Shown: positions 1-7,993 of the stretch, one piece after another
How positions within the stretch are numbered: position 1 is the first letter of the stretch
How the letters are laid out: every line of letters begins with the position of its first letter
Position numbers and translations under genes: made by a program
Notes under the pieces: generated by a model
Told to the model about the DNA's origin: nothing
The model's database searches: none
What the model saw: the letters and a program-made list of their open reading frames with translations, nothing else
Assembly: GCA_018829445.1 (NCBI GenBank)
Contig: JAHJTV010000001.1
Span: forward strand, 26,100-90,099
Direction: 5' to 3'
DNA length: 64,000 bases
Source of the DNA: a bacterium
GTDB taxonomy: Bacteria; SAR324; XYD2-FULL-50-16

Positions 1-1230
1 TTGAACCACAAAGTTAAGGAAAAAGATAAAACCCCGGTGAGCACCTTTTCCAAGAATCATGGCGTCTTGGCCAGGATTCAATCCTCGTTTATCCAGGTTA
101 AACAGATCGCCAGATTTACTGTGGAGAAGATGGAAGAGATGAAACCCAAATCAAAAATCTGGACTGTTAGAAAGAAGCCGATTGCAGCTGCAGAAGCTCC
201 CAAAGTAAAAGAGGAACCTAAAAAGGAGATGAAACTTGAATATGGATTGGAAGTGTTAAAAATGGAGGAGTTGGATTTTCCGTTTTTTGACAAGCGGTAT
301 GACACTTACAAACCCAAACTGGACTATTTCAGGAAAAAAGTGGGAACCGAATATGACAAAATCCGGGATAGTATTTGGAAACTATTCACTATCGTAAGCC
401 GGGAACATTTTATTATTCGCAGGGATCCCTGCCACGAATGGGTGCTGCCCTTGTTGTTCAGTCATGAGAAAAAATATTTTCTTCTCATCATTGGCACTGA
501 AATATCCCAGAAGGACCAACAGACCGGATATCAATCCAAGTTTAAAAAGAGTCTCTATGAGCTCAACTGCTTTTACGCTTTTGCTACCCAGTCTAAAAAC
601 GACAAATTCGGGAAGATTGTCGACCAGCGATTAGTAAGAAAGATCCCCTTTATGCAATATTCACATGTAGAAAAATCCGTTCATGACATGGCGTCTACCC
701 TGATAGGAAGGCTTTTCCAATCCCAGGATAAGAGCGTTTTTAAAAGTTCGAACCTCAAATTGAGAAAACCGGGTGAATCTTTTGCTGAACTGGATGAACT
801 AAAAACAATGCTGGGACTGGATGAAAATAATCAACCCCTATCTGCCGAAGAAAAAACTGTAACCGGTTCACAAAGTCCTGAAACCATCAATGGTGGGAAA
901 AAACAAGTCCCGGAAGAGAAACCGAAAGTACAGGATATCAGGCAAGTGGCTGCTGAGCTGAAAAAGGAGATGGAGGAAGCCAAAAAGAACCCGCCAAAAC
1001 CTGAAGATAAAAAACCGTCGAATAAAGCTCCGGGAATCGCAGAAATTGCCGCCATTCTAAAAAAAGAGATGCTGGCTGAAAAAGAAAAAAAGCAGGAACA
1101 AGCCGCTAATTCCACTCTGAATCAAGCACCTCAGAAGGCAAAGGATATTCGCCAGGTTGCCCGGGATCTCAAGCAGGAGCTTCAACAGGCTAAAAAAGAC
1201 GCCCCTTTATCTACTGATTCATCCAGCTAA
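1..1230 (+). CDS. Hypothetical Lys/Glu-rich protein with C-terminal repeats (5' end may be cut)
   Basis: I do not recognise this protein. The frame is open from the first base of the window (TTG), so the true start may lie upstream. The 409 residues visible have a basic N-terminal third, a more globular middle (about 90-250) with aromatic and charged residues, and a low-complexity C-terminal third. That tail holds three related units of the form IRQVAAELKKEMEEAKK, IAEIAAILKKEMLAEKE and IRQVARDLKQELQQAKK, separated by Pro/Lys linkers; they are likely short amphipathic helices. No signal peptide, membrane segment or catalytic motif is visible. It converges on the multihaem cytochrome gene with a 24 bp gap, so it is probably not part of that operon. 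Confidence 0.7.
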   Translation: MNHKVKEKDKTPVSTFSKNHGVLARIQSSFIQVKQIARFTVEKMEEMKPKSKIWTVRKKPIAAAEAPKVKEEPKKEMKLEYGLEVLKMEELDFPFFDKRYDTYKPKLDYFRKKVGTEYDKIRDSIWKLFTIVSREHFIIRRDPCHEWVLPLLFSHEKKYFLLIIGTEISQKDQQTGYQSKFKKSLYELNCFYAFATQSKNDKFGKIVDQRLVRKIPFMQYSHVEKSVHDMASTLIGRLFQSQDKSVFKSSNLKLRKPGESFAELDELKTMLGLDENNQPLSAEEKTVTGSQSPETINGGKKQVPEEKPKVQDIRQVAAELKKEMEEAKKNPPKPEDKKPSNKAPGIAEIAAILKKEMLAEKEKKQEQAANSTLNQAPQKAKDIRQVARDLKQELQQAKKDAPLSTDSSS

Positions 1231-1254
1231 ACAAATTCGGCAACCAGAGATAAC

Positions 1255-3186
1255 TCATTGCGAACGCCTGCATTGTTCAGGTCTTTTTTCTAACGCGGTT
1301 TTATAGCTGGTATAGATCCGCTCCATGTTAGTCGGGTCTGCTTCGTGGCACAACAGGCAGCGACCAACCTGGAGAATATTTTCTTGCTCCCCCTGATTAA
1401 ACGGACGAACACCCAATCGAGTCGAGACATGCCGTGAACGTACTTTCAGAAAACCGGTCCAGGCATCCCTGGGAAGCCCATCTGCCGGATGGAGTTTGCT
1501 CCGGGGGAAAAATTTTAGATGGGGCTTAGTAATCACGGCGTTATCCTCCTGGTATTCAATTCTTCCTTCTCCCAGTCCAAGGGCCCAGGGATCCTGGTGA
1601 CACGACTGGCAGGATCGGGCTTCAGTCTGTATAGTGTGCGAAAATGTGGGTGAGAACATTCTGCGAAACACCTGGTAGTCTTCGATTTTTTTTCCGGTTG
1701 AAGCAGTCCTGTCCGGCTTATTCTCCTTTATCCCCCCGATCGTCAGAACCATGCCCGGAATAAAGGTGTCCACCACTTCCCGGTTTTGCTTCTTGTCCAG
1801 TCGAACTCCCAGAGCCGGAGGAACAGCCAGTAGCGTGCTCTTGTATTCCTTCCAGACTCCCGCTAATTTTTCTCCGGTATAATGATCTTTTCTTTTTTGC
1901 TTCGGTTCAAATTGAGTATGACAATTGATGCAGGTGGGTGCCCATTTGGTGTGGCAAGTCTGACAGGTCAGCCGTTCATGTCCGCTGATTTCAGTACATT
2001 TTTTGAGCGGCGGTTTTAATTCCCTGGTTTTGCCGTTTAATTTGCTTCTAAAAATCTTGTCGTTGTTTTGATCGAGATAGATATTGATCAGCGGTCTTTT
2101 GGTGATTCCGGTGGTCAAATACTTCAGATTTTTTTGATTGCTCAGCTCTCTCAGTTTCAGGATTTTAATTGAATCAGTATCGAGGTCGTTATAATCCACA
2201 TATTCGCCGGTTTCATTTGTGTGGCAGTCTACACAGGTGATCTCCACCTGTTCCTCCTGATGATTATAAACCGTTCCATCCCCCATTACATCGCGTGCCG
2301 TATGACAATCGATACACACCATTCCCCGCTGGTGATGGATATCTGCTCCCTTATATTCCAGCACGCGCTGGTCTTGAAGAATCCTGTAGTCAGCAGGGTT
2401 CTTCAGGTCTTTAACCTTCAACTCCGTTTCAAACCAGCCCTCATAATTCAGGGAGATCCTGGCCGAACGGCTATGACACCCGAAACACTTATCATTATCC
2501 ACCTTAATATTTAAGGCCGGATGTACTTTCGGAAGCTGTTGTGTCTGATGGTAATCAGTCAACTGTCGGTCTGCCTCTGCCGAGTATTCAATGTGGCAGG
2601 CAGTACATCCTCCGCCTCTTGATTCCTGGTCGACAGCTGAGGATTGTTTTTTGGGAAAACCTAGGTGACAAGTAACACACAGCTGCCGCAAATGAGTATC
2701 GGCCGCAGAATCGGTAAGGTGGGAAAGATGCCCGGGACCGTCCGGTGAAAAAGTCTGACCGAAGACATAGCGATTTACGGAAACCATCCCTTGTCCCGAA
2801 GCCATCAGAGATGTGGATACTTTCGCTGCCAGATCCCGATGACAGTCACTTTGTCCGCAGGTTTCCATAACCCGATCCATATTGCCCGGAACTTTTGCCA
2901 TTCCATCATGGGCCACTTCTTTTTCAGGGGATAACGGATCACCCAGATGACAGGAAGAACAACCGACTGCTTGCGGATCATGTGACGAAGAAAAACCGGT
3001 TACCTGTTGATGACATAGAATACATCCTTCCCTGTGACCCATTATTACGGGAATTTCTGTTGTGTCATCTGTCTGAATCCCGGACTCCTTAAAAAAATGG
3101 TGGAGTCCAAGCATCAAGCCTATACAGGCCAACACCACTGCAGGGATAGTCATCTTTTTGCGGGGTGAATGATCTTCCGTCTCCAT
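1255..3186 (-). CDS. Membrane-anchored multihaem cytochrome c (12 haem motifs)
   Basis: This is a periplasmic electron-transfer protein of 643 residues. One hydrophobic segment near residues 13-30 should act as an uncleaved anchor or signal. I count eleven CXXCH sites (CILCH, CSSCH, CVTCH, CTACH, CFGCH, CIDCH, CVDCH, CQTCH, CINCH, CQSCH, CLLCH) and one CX4CH (CGQSDCH), spread over the whole length with a haem-poor stretch around 330-400. It is the last gene of a minus-strand set with a Rieske protein and a cytochrome b, 40 bp after the latter, so it probably takes electrons from that complex. Such Rieske/b/multihaem c sets are known in Desulfobacterota and replace cytochrome c1. The acceptor is not apparent. 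Confidence 0.9.
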   Translation of the reverse strand: METEDHSPRKKMTIPAVVLACIGLMLGLHHFFKESGIQTDDTTEIPVIMGHREGCILCHQQVTGFSSSHDPQAVGCSSCHLGDPLSPEKEVAHDGMAKVPGNMDRVMETCGQSDCHRDLAAKVSTSLMASGQGMVSVNRYVFGQTFSPDGPGHLSHLTDSAADTHLRQLCVTCHLGFPKKQSSAVDQESRGGGCTACHIEYSAEADRQLTDYHQTQQLPKVHPALNIKVDNDKCFGCHSRSARISLNYEGWFETELKVKDLKNPADYRILQDQRVLEYKGADIHHQRGMVCIDCHTARDVMGDGTVYNHQEEQVEITCVDCHTNETGEYVDYNDLDTDSIKILKLRELSNQKNLKYLTTGITKRPLINIYLDQNNDKIFRSKLNGKTRELKPPLKKCTEISGHERLTCQTCHTKWAPTCINCHTQFEPKQKRKDHYTGEKLAGVWKEYKSTLLAVPPALGVRLDKKQNREVVDTFIPGMVLTIGGIKENKPDRTASTGKKIEDYQVFRRMFSPTFSHTIQTEARSCQSCHQDPWALGLGEGRIEYQEDNAVITKPHLKFFPRSKLHPADGLPRDAWTGFLKVRSRHVSTRLGVRPFNQGEQENILQVGRCLLCHEADPTNMERIYTSYKTALEKRPEQCRRSQ

Positions 3187-3226
3187 ATGTTCTCACATCG
3201 TTTTTTCAAGTTTAAATGAGACTCGT

Positions 3227-4102
3227 TTACAGAAATAGTTGATTCCAGTTCCCATCGCGAAGCACCCAATTATTCAAACTCAGTACCAGGTATAAAACCA
3301 GAAACGCTACCAGAACCCGTTTTGCATAACCGGCTTTTACGGGTGTCATCCAGCGGACCAGGCTCAACAAAATGAAAAGAACAGCAAGAATACAGATAAC
3401 GATCAGCGGTTCCGGTATCCAATGCAGCAGTTCCTGTAGTCCGATAAAATACCACGGCCCCCTAATTACCTCGGCACTGGGCAATTGCAGACCCGGGGGA
3501 AAGGTGAAAGTCAAAATTGTGCCGATCCCCAAAAGATAGGTGAAAGAGAGGAGATCCGGCCAGACCCTGCGTACATGTTCAATAACGATAATCCAGATAA
3601 AAACAGTGGTTGTTACCAGATGGTGCAGGTACACCAGCTGCAGATTTTTCGACGTTCCCAGAACAAATAACCTCAGGTTTTCTCCGATAATCGGGACGGT
3701 GCCCACAAGTCCGTTCAATATCTGTCGGGCCATAACGCCTTCTCCATCCGCTTTTAAAATAAACCCGGACAGCATGACAAACAGGGCTAACAGCAAAACG
3801 AGCACAAGACGCAGCCACAAGCCCGACTTCAGCCGTTTTTCATTTTTTTTCAGCAAGTGTTCGATGACATGAACCAGAGTAAACAGGATAAAAAGTTGCC
3901 CGCTCCAATAGTGTATCGACCGAAAAAACACCCCGGCAGGGTTGGTTAACTGAAGTATCTGCAGGGAATCAAAAGCTCTGTTAACCTGATAAGGCACTGC
4001 CAGGGGGATTCCACTGATTACGGCAATCAGAAAGGAAGCAAAGGTGAGATTTCCAAAGGTTGGAAACCAACGATTCCAAAGCTGGAAAGATAATCTGACC
4101 AT
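3227..4102 (-). CDS. Cytochrome b of a bc-type complex
   Basis: The 291-residue protein is a cytochrome b/b6-like membrane subunit that oxidises quinol and carries two b haems. It has about seven to eight hydrophobic helices. Histidine pairs expected for haem ligation are visible in helix B (HYWSGQLFILFTLVHVIEH) and helix D (LHHLVTTTVFIWIIVIEHVRR), and the Q-site-like motif PEPL... appears as WIPEPLIV near residue 233. The length covers the b6 part plus a partial subunit IV region, shorter than a full mitochondrial-type cytochrome b. It begins 9 bp after the Rieske gene, which supports translational coupling and one complex. Confidence 0.88.
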   Translation of the reverse strand: MVRLSFQLWNRWFPTFGNLTFASFLIAVISGIPLAVPYQVNRAFDSLQILQLTNPAGVFFRSIHYWSGQLFILFTLVHVIEHLLKKNEKRLKSGLWLRLVLVLLLALFVMLSGFILKADGEGVMARQILNGLVGTVPIIGENLRLFVLGTSKNLQLVYLHHLVTTTVFIWIIVIEHVRRVWPDLLSFTYLLGIGTILTFTFPPGLQLPSAEVIRGPWYFIGLQELLHWIPEPLIVICILAVLFILLSLVRWMTPVKAGYAKRVLVAFLVLYLVLSLNNWVLRDGNWNQLFL

Positions 4103-4111
4103 AGGGCGTCA

Positions 4112-4531
4112 TCAAGTTGGCAGAGTGACAATGTAGCGATTGTTGCTGGTATCCGTTGAAAACCGTAATTCTGATAAACTCCTGGTTGCTGGTCCTTCCA
4201 ATAGTTTTCCATCTTCAGAAAACCTGGATCCATGGCAGGGGCATATCAGCTGTCCCCTGTCCACACGATTAATCTGACATCCCAGGTGAGGGCAAACAGC
4301 AGAAAAAAAATGAATACCGGTCCCGGATTTATTAACGATAATGCCATTGTGAAAGGTGATCCCTTCGGGCAGGTCCATGGGTAAAAACTGTTGAACCTCA
4401 TCAATATGGGTGATCGGACTACTTTTTAATACATCAAAAAACAGTTTCATCGGATAGATCATCAACAGGAGTGAGGTTAGCTTCAAAAAACCCCTTCTGC
4501 TTTTTAGACCCGTTTTTAAGTTCTGATCCAT
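4112..4531 (-). CDS. Rieske [2Fe-2S] protein
   Basis: Electron-transfer subunit of the quinol-oxidising complex with the cytochrome b downstream. The cluster-binding motifs are clear: CPHLGC (Cys-His) and CPCHGSRF (Cys-His) about 20 residues apart. The N terminus has a twin-arginine-like signal (KSRRGFLKLTSLLL), fitting Tat export and membrane anchoring usual for Rieske proteins. I place the start at 4531 because an AGAAG-type ribosome site lies just upstream and the Tat signal then starts about ten residues in; the frame is open to an ATG at 4579 as well. The protein is about 139 residues, typical for a bacterial Rieske domain with a short linker. First gene of the three-gene operon. Confidence 0.9.
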   Translation of the reverse strand: MDQNLKTGLKSRRGFLKLTSLLLMIYPMKLFFDVLKSSPITHIDEVQQFLPMDLPEGITFHNGIIVNKSGTGIHFFSAVCPHLGCQINRVDRGQLICPCHGSRFSEDGKLLEGPATRSLSELRFSTDTSNNRYIVTLPT

Positions 4532-4654
4532 GCACTTCTCATTACAAGAAAAATCGTGTTGTGAACGAGGATAGTCCAATCCCTTATATCAGGGTGTATA
4601 ATGTCATAACGCACCAAGTAATGCAACTCAATGGGGTGTTGTCGGAGGGGTGGT

Positions 4655-4683
4655 AAGGAGCACCAATCAAACCGGTGCCCCTT
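4655..4683 (-). terminator. GC-rich hairpin after the rhodanese selenoprotein gene
   Basis: Arms AAGGAGCACC and GGTGCCCCTT pair over ten positions with one G-U, around a nine-base loop. It sits 13 bp downstream of the minus-strand rhodanese stop and upstream of the Rieske gene. There is no strong U-tract, so it may be an attenuating hairpin rather than a full terminator. Confidence 0.45.
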
Positions 4684-4695
4684 GGGGGGTGGTTA

Positions 4696-6048
4696 TTACG
4701 ATTCTATCTTGAAGGTTCCCTCAGGGGTAACAGTAATCTTAGCATCAAGGAAATAGGCATTATAGCCCTTTTCCACCAGTGTTTGATATGCCATTGAAGC
4801 CCGTATTCCGGTTCTGCAATGAATCACAATCTTTTTGTCCTTGGGGATTTCACTCAATCTGGCTGCAACATCCTGGGTGGGAACATTGATGGCACCTTTG
4901 ATCATACCACTGGCGACTTCACTGGCGTCCCGAACATCCAGGATCACCGCATCACCCGGCATAGAAGTGGCAATAGCTTTGAATTCACTTACCGGAATCG
5001 ATCCTTTAACCGGTTTGGGAATATATACAATTTCGCTTGCCAGCTGCCCGCTCTTCAGCGAGTTACCTGCTTTGGCCCAACCGGTAATACCACCCTCCAA
5101 AATCGAAGCATTTTTATAGCCCCATTTTCTGATGGTTTTAAAAGCGGCTTGCGACTCTTTGTCACTATCGGAATAGATGATAATGGGCGCTGATTTATCG
5201 GACGGGAAACTCTTTTTTGCTTGTTTTAGCTGATCCGGGGAAAAATTGACAGCACCGTCAATATGCCCTTTCAGAGCTTTCGACTCGTTTCGGACGTCCA
5301 CCACTACCACCGGGGTTTTGGTTTTTATTGAATCTAAAATGTAGGCAGGTGAAGAATAAACGATGTTTTTGTCTTTTTTCCAGGCTGGCAATCCACCAGT
5401 AAACACGTTAATGTTTTTGTAACCGAGCTTTTCTGCCTTACTTGCAGAAGATGGACTCAGTTGTCAGGTAGCACCGCCACAATAGAATATCAGGAGTTGA
5501 TCCTTGTTTTGAGGAAGAATTTTAACGTTCTTTTCAAATTGTGCATCGTAATTGGATATAGCTCCCTCGATATGTCCTTCAAGAAAGACTTTACCCGGTC
5601 TGGCGTCAAATAATGAATAGTTTCCTTTTACCGGACCTTTTGCCACCAGCTTTTCCATCTCTTTTACGCCAATAATCCATTTGGGAGGAATACTGGCAGG
5701 TTGTTTAACAACGATACTGGTTGCCAGAAACTCATCGCCGTTCTGGGTATAATTGACCAGAATCTCTTTGTCTGTACCAATTTTGGTGATGGCTTTGGCG
5801 CCATCCAGTTCCGTGTTTTTATTAAATTTCAGTTGCCAGGACGCATCTCCCATAAAAACCTGCAGTGTTTCAGCTTTTCCCGAAACCGACTGCAGTTTTC
5901 CCCTGAGCTGATTTTCTTCAACCTCATGACATTGGGTACAAGGCTTCAATATCCTCGGCTTATCTGTCTTGGCAAAAACAGATGATCCCATTAATAATCC
6001 TGATGATACAAAAGCAGTCACCATCAGCATCTTAAATATTTTTCTCAT
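4696..6048 (-). CDS. Secreted triple-rhodanese selenoprotein with a CXXCH motif
   Basis: Reading through one in-frame TGA (5464-5466) gives a single 450-residue protein; both sides are in the same frame and the homology is continuous across the codon. A signal peptide ends near residue 26 (SSVFA). A haem-type CTQCH follows at about 37-41, then a small beta-rich region and three rhodanese domains. Domain 1 has the loop YCGGAT-Sec-Q with Cys190 and Sec195; related sequences have CGGxxC there. Domain 2 lacks a catalytic Cys (YSDSDKES); domain 3 keeps HCRTGIRAS. The product should handle sulfane sulfur, or selenium or other redox substrates, in the periplasm. A SECIS-like hairpin lies 14 nt after the TGA and a sigma-54-type promoter upstream. 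The reaction is inferred, not shown. Confidence 0.85.
5431..5449 (-). promoter_or_regulatory. Candidate bacterial SECIS element (rhodanese)
   Basis: On the minus strand, 14 nt after the TGA, TTCTGC pairs perfectly with GCAGAA around the seven-base loop AAGTAAG, which holds the G-U that SelB-type SECIS loops usually show. Position and size fit selenocysteine insertion rather than a chance stop. Confidence 0.65.
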
Positions 6049-6216
6049 TAGTTATTCTCCATATAATCAAAAAAGAAATATGCCAAACAAAAAAGTAAAA
6101 GATAAAACGGTTAATAGTGCCCTGTTAAACGACATGGAAAGCCCAACTCATCAGTCTGGCAAAAACACTATAAAATGCTGTTGAATCCATTTTCCCTCAT
6201 TACTCACTTCCATTTC

Positions 6217-6232
6217 TGCAACCGTCATACCA
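6217..6232 (-). promoter_or_regulatory. Candidate sigma-54 promoter for the rhodanese selenoprotein
   Basis: On the minus strand the site reads TGGTATGACGGTTGCA, with GG and GC ten bases apart as required for -24/-12 promoters. It lies about 170 bp before the start codon. No operator repeat was recognised beside it. The rest of the 6049-6556 gap holds no gene that I can support. Confidence 0.45.
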
Positions 6233-6434
6233 ATAAAAAAATTGAACGCGTAACGCATATATACAATTGTTATTATGGGTTTTTAAAAAACACTATTAAG
6301 AAACAGAGATCAGTATTAAGCCTTAACACTTAACACCTGTTCATACAGTTGATAACAAAACCTCTGATCCGAATGGCTGAAAGGTCAGTAGATATGATTG
6401 AGAAAAGAGTAATTTAAGGTGATCAGGGAAAGAG

Positions 6435-6466
6435 CACTGTTATCCCCGATGGAGGGGATGACAGTG
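6435..6466 (-). terminator. Strong hairpin downstream of hdrB
   Basis: CACTGTTATCCCC and GGGGATGACAGTG pair over 13 positions with one G-U around a six-base loop. It is 90 bp beyond the hdrB stop codon, at the end of the long minus-strand Hdr cluster, and on that strand is followed by CTCTTTCCC. A transcription terminator is the likely role. Confidence 0.6.
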
Positions 6467-6556
6467 TTATTTGTATGTGCAGTGAAAGATCAGTCACAAG
6501 GGGAAAGCAAGCAAATCGTTAATCCAAACAAACACCGATTCGTTTACTTGTATTGA

Positions 6557-7468
6557 TCAGGCAAGCACCTGGGTTCCGTTTTGTAGAATGGTCTCGGTTA
6601 TTTTATCCCTTGAAACGCTGCAAATTGACGAGACCTTTTGAGGATCGTAACCCATACATAGGGCTAATAGCTGGTTATAGTCAAAAACCGGGAGATTATA
6701 AATCACCTCACCCGCTTTTTCATTCAATTTATTTTGGATGTTTTCCAGGTACATCAGACAAGTGATGCACGATACGACAATAAACTCAGCTTTGGTCTCG
6801 TTGAGGATGGCGTCCAGTTTTCTTTTGGAAAACTCATTCGCTCCAATAGGGGACATCTTTGAAAACCCTCCCGCACCACCACAGCATTGATACTCCAGGC
6901 TAAAGCTATCAACGGTCGCACCCAGGGCTTCCGTCAATTCTTTCAAGGCAACAGGTCTCCTGGCCGATTCTTCAAAACCGACAACCTCGCTGGGAAACAA
7001 GGTGTGACAGGGGTACTGAACAACCGCGTGGAGACCATCCAATCCGTTTTTGATTTTTGCCGCAATTTTCTCAATACCAACTTCTTTGTATAATACTTCT
7101 GTCACATGAAAAACATTTGCTTTGCATTCAACCTGTCTTCCCGATGGTTTCAGGAGTTCATTGACCCTGGCTCGCATCTTTTCATCATGTTGAAGATGCT
7201 CACGTCCCATTCGCAGGGAACTGTAGCATGATCCGCATTGAACCATAATGTCATGCCCGCTTTCTTCAGCGAGCGAAAGGTTCCATCCGCTGGTGGAATA
7301 ATGCGACTCATCATCGGAAGATGGAAATGAGCCAAACGCTGGACAACAGACATATCCTGGCAAATCGATAAGGTCAACGCCAAGTTCGGGCATGGTCAAT
7401 CTGATTGCATTTTCAACATCCGGCCGAATAGCCGGCGTGTTGCAACCAAGAAAAAGGCATAGTTCCAT
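6557..7468 (-). CDS. hdrB: Heterodisulfide reductase subunit B (HdrB)
   Basis: HdrB carries the non-cubane iron-sulfur clusters that reduce a disulfide; in bacteria without coenzyme M the natural disulfide is uncertain. The 303-residue protein has the two cysteine-rich CCG regions: an N-terminal one (LFLGC... GYVCCPAFGSF) and a C-terminal one (YQCCGGAGGFS followed by VVSCITCLMYL). There is no membrane segment, so it is the soluble type. It is the last gene of the cluster, starting 2 bp after the hdrC stop, so it should be co-translated with HdrC. Length matches methanogen HdrB. Confidence 0.93.
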   Translation of the reverse strand: MELCLFLGCNTPAIRPDVENAIRLTMPELGVDLIDLPGYVCCPAFGSFPSSDDESHYSTSGWNLSLAEESGHDIMVQCGSCYSSLRMGREHLQHDEKMRARVNELLKPSGRQVECKANVFHVTEVLYKEVGIEKIAAKIKNGLDGLHAVVQYPCHTLFPSEVVGFEESARRPVALKELTEALGATVDSFSLEYQCCGGAGGFSKMSPIGANEFSKRKLDAILNETKAEFIVVSCITCLMYLENIQNKLNEKAGEVIYNLPVFDYNQLLALCMGYDPQKVSSICSVSRDKITETILQNGTQVLA

Positions 7469-7470
7469 CG

Positions 7471-7986
7471 TTATTTCCCCTTAAACATATAGTCATTATC
7501 GGCGATCACAGGCGTTTTCATCAGCATCTCCTGATACAGTTTCAGTTTGACCGGATCTTTGCTTATTGTCGGCAAATCAGGCAAGCCCAACTGGTTTCTT
7601 AATTCGGTATTAACCCCTACAGCTTGAGTATAACCCCGTTTGTATATTTCAACAATTGAGGTGGGAACATAGGTAACATCATTTTGAGCCTGCCATTTAC
7701 GTATCGCCAGTACCAGCTCAAAAGGCTTCACATCCATCGGGCACATCTCTTCACACTTGGAACAGGAGACGCAGGCCCATGGGGTGTCTTCTTCCAGTAA
7801 TTCTTCTTCCAGACCCAAAATGACCATCCTGGCAAGGTTTCTGATTAGGAGCGGAGGGTCACCATTGGAGGCCGGACAGCCCGAAATGCAAGTCCCGCAA
7901 TTATAACAATGATGAAGGTCTTCGGTGTTATAGATTTCCTTCCATAAATCGCTTCTTGATTCATTAAAATCGATGTCCATAGCCAT
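7471..7986 (-). CDS. hdrC: Heterodisulfide reductase subunit C (HdrC)
   Basis: The 171-residue protein has two [4Fe-4S] ferredoxin motifs, CYNCGTCISGCP and CVSCSKCEEMCP, near residues 28-40 and 73-85, the normal HdrC arrangement. It should pass electrons from the flavin subunit HdrA to the catalytic HdrB. It lies between hdrA (7 bp gap) and hdrB (2 bp gap), in the canonical HdrABC order. Soluble; no signal peptide or membrane helix. Confidence 0.93.
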   Translation of the reverse strand: MAMDIDFNESRSDLWKEIYNTEDLHHCYNCGTCISGCPASNGDPPLLIRNLARMVILGLEEELLEEDTPWACVSCSKCEEMCPMDVKPFELVLAIRKWQAQNDVTYVPTSIVEIYKRGYTQAVGVNTELRNQLGLPDLPTISKDPVKLKLYQEMLMKTPVIADNDYMFKGK

Positions 7987-7993
7987 TTACCTC

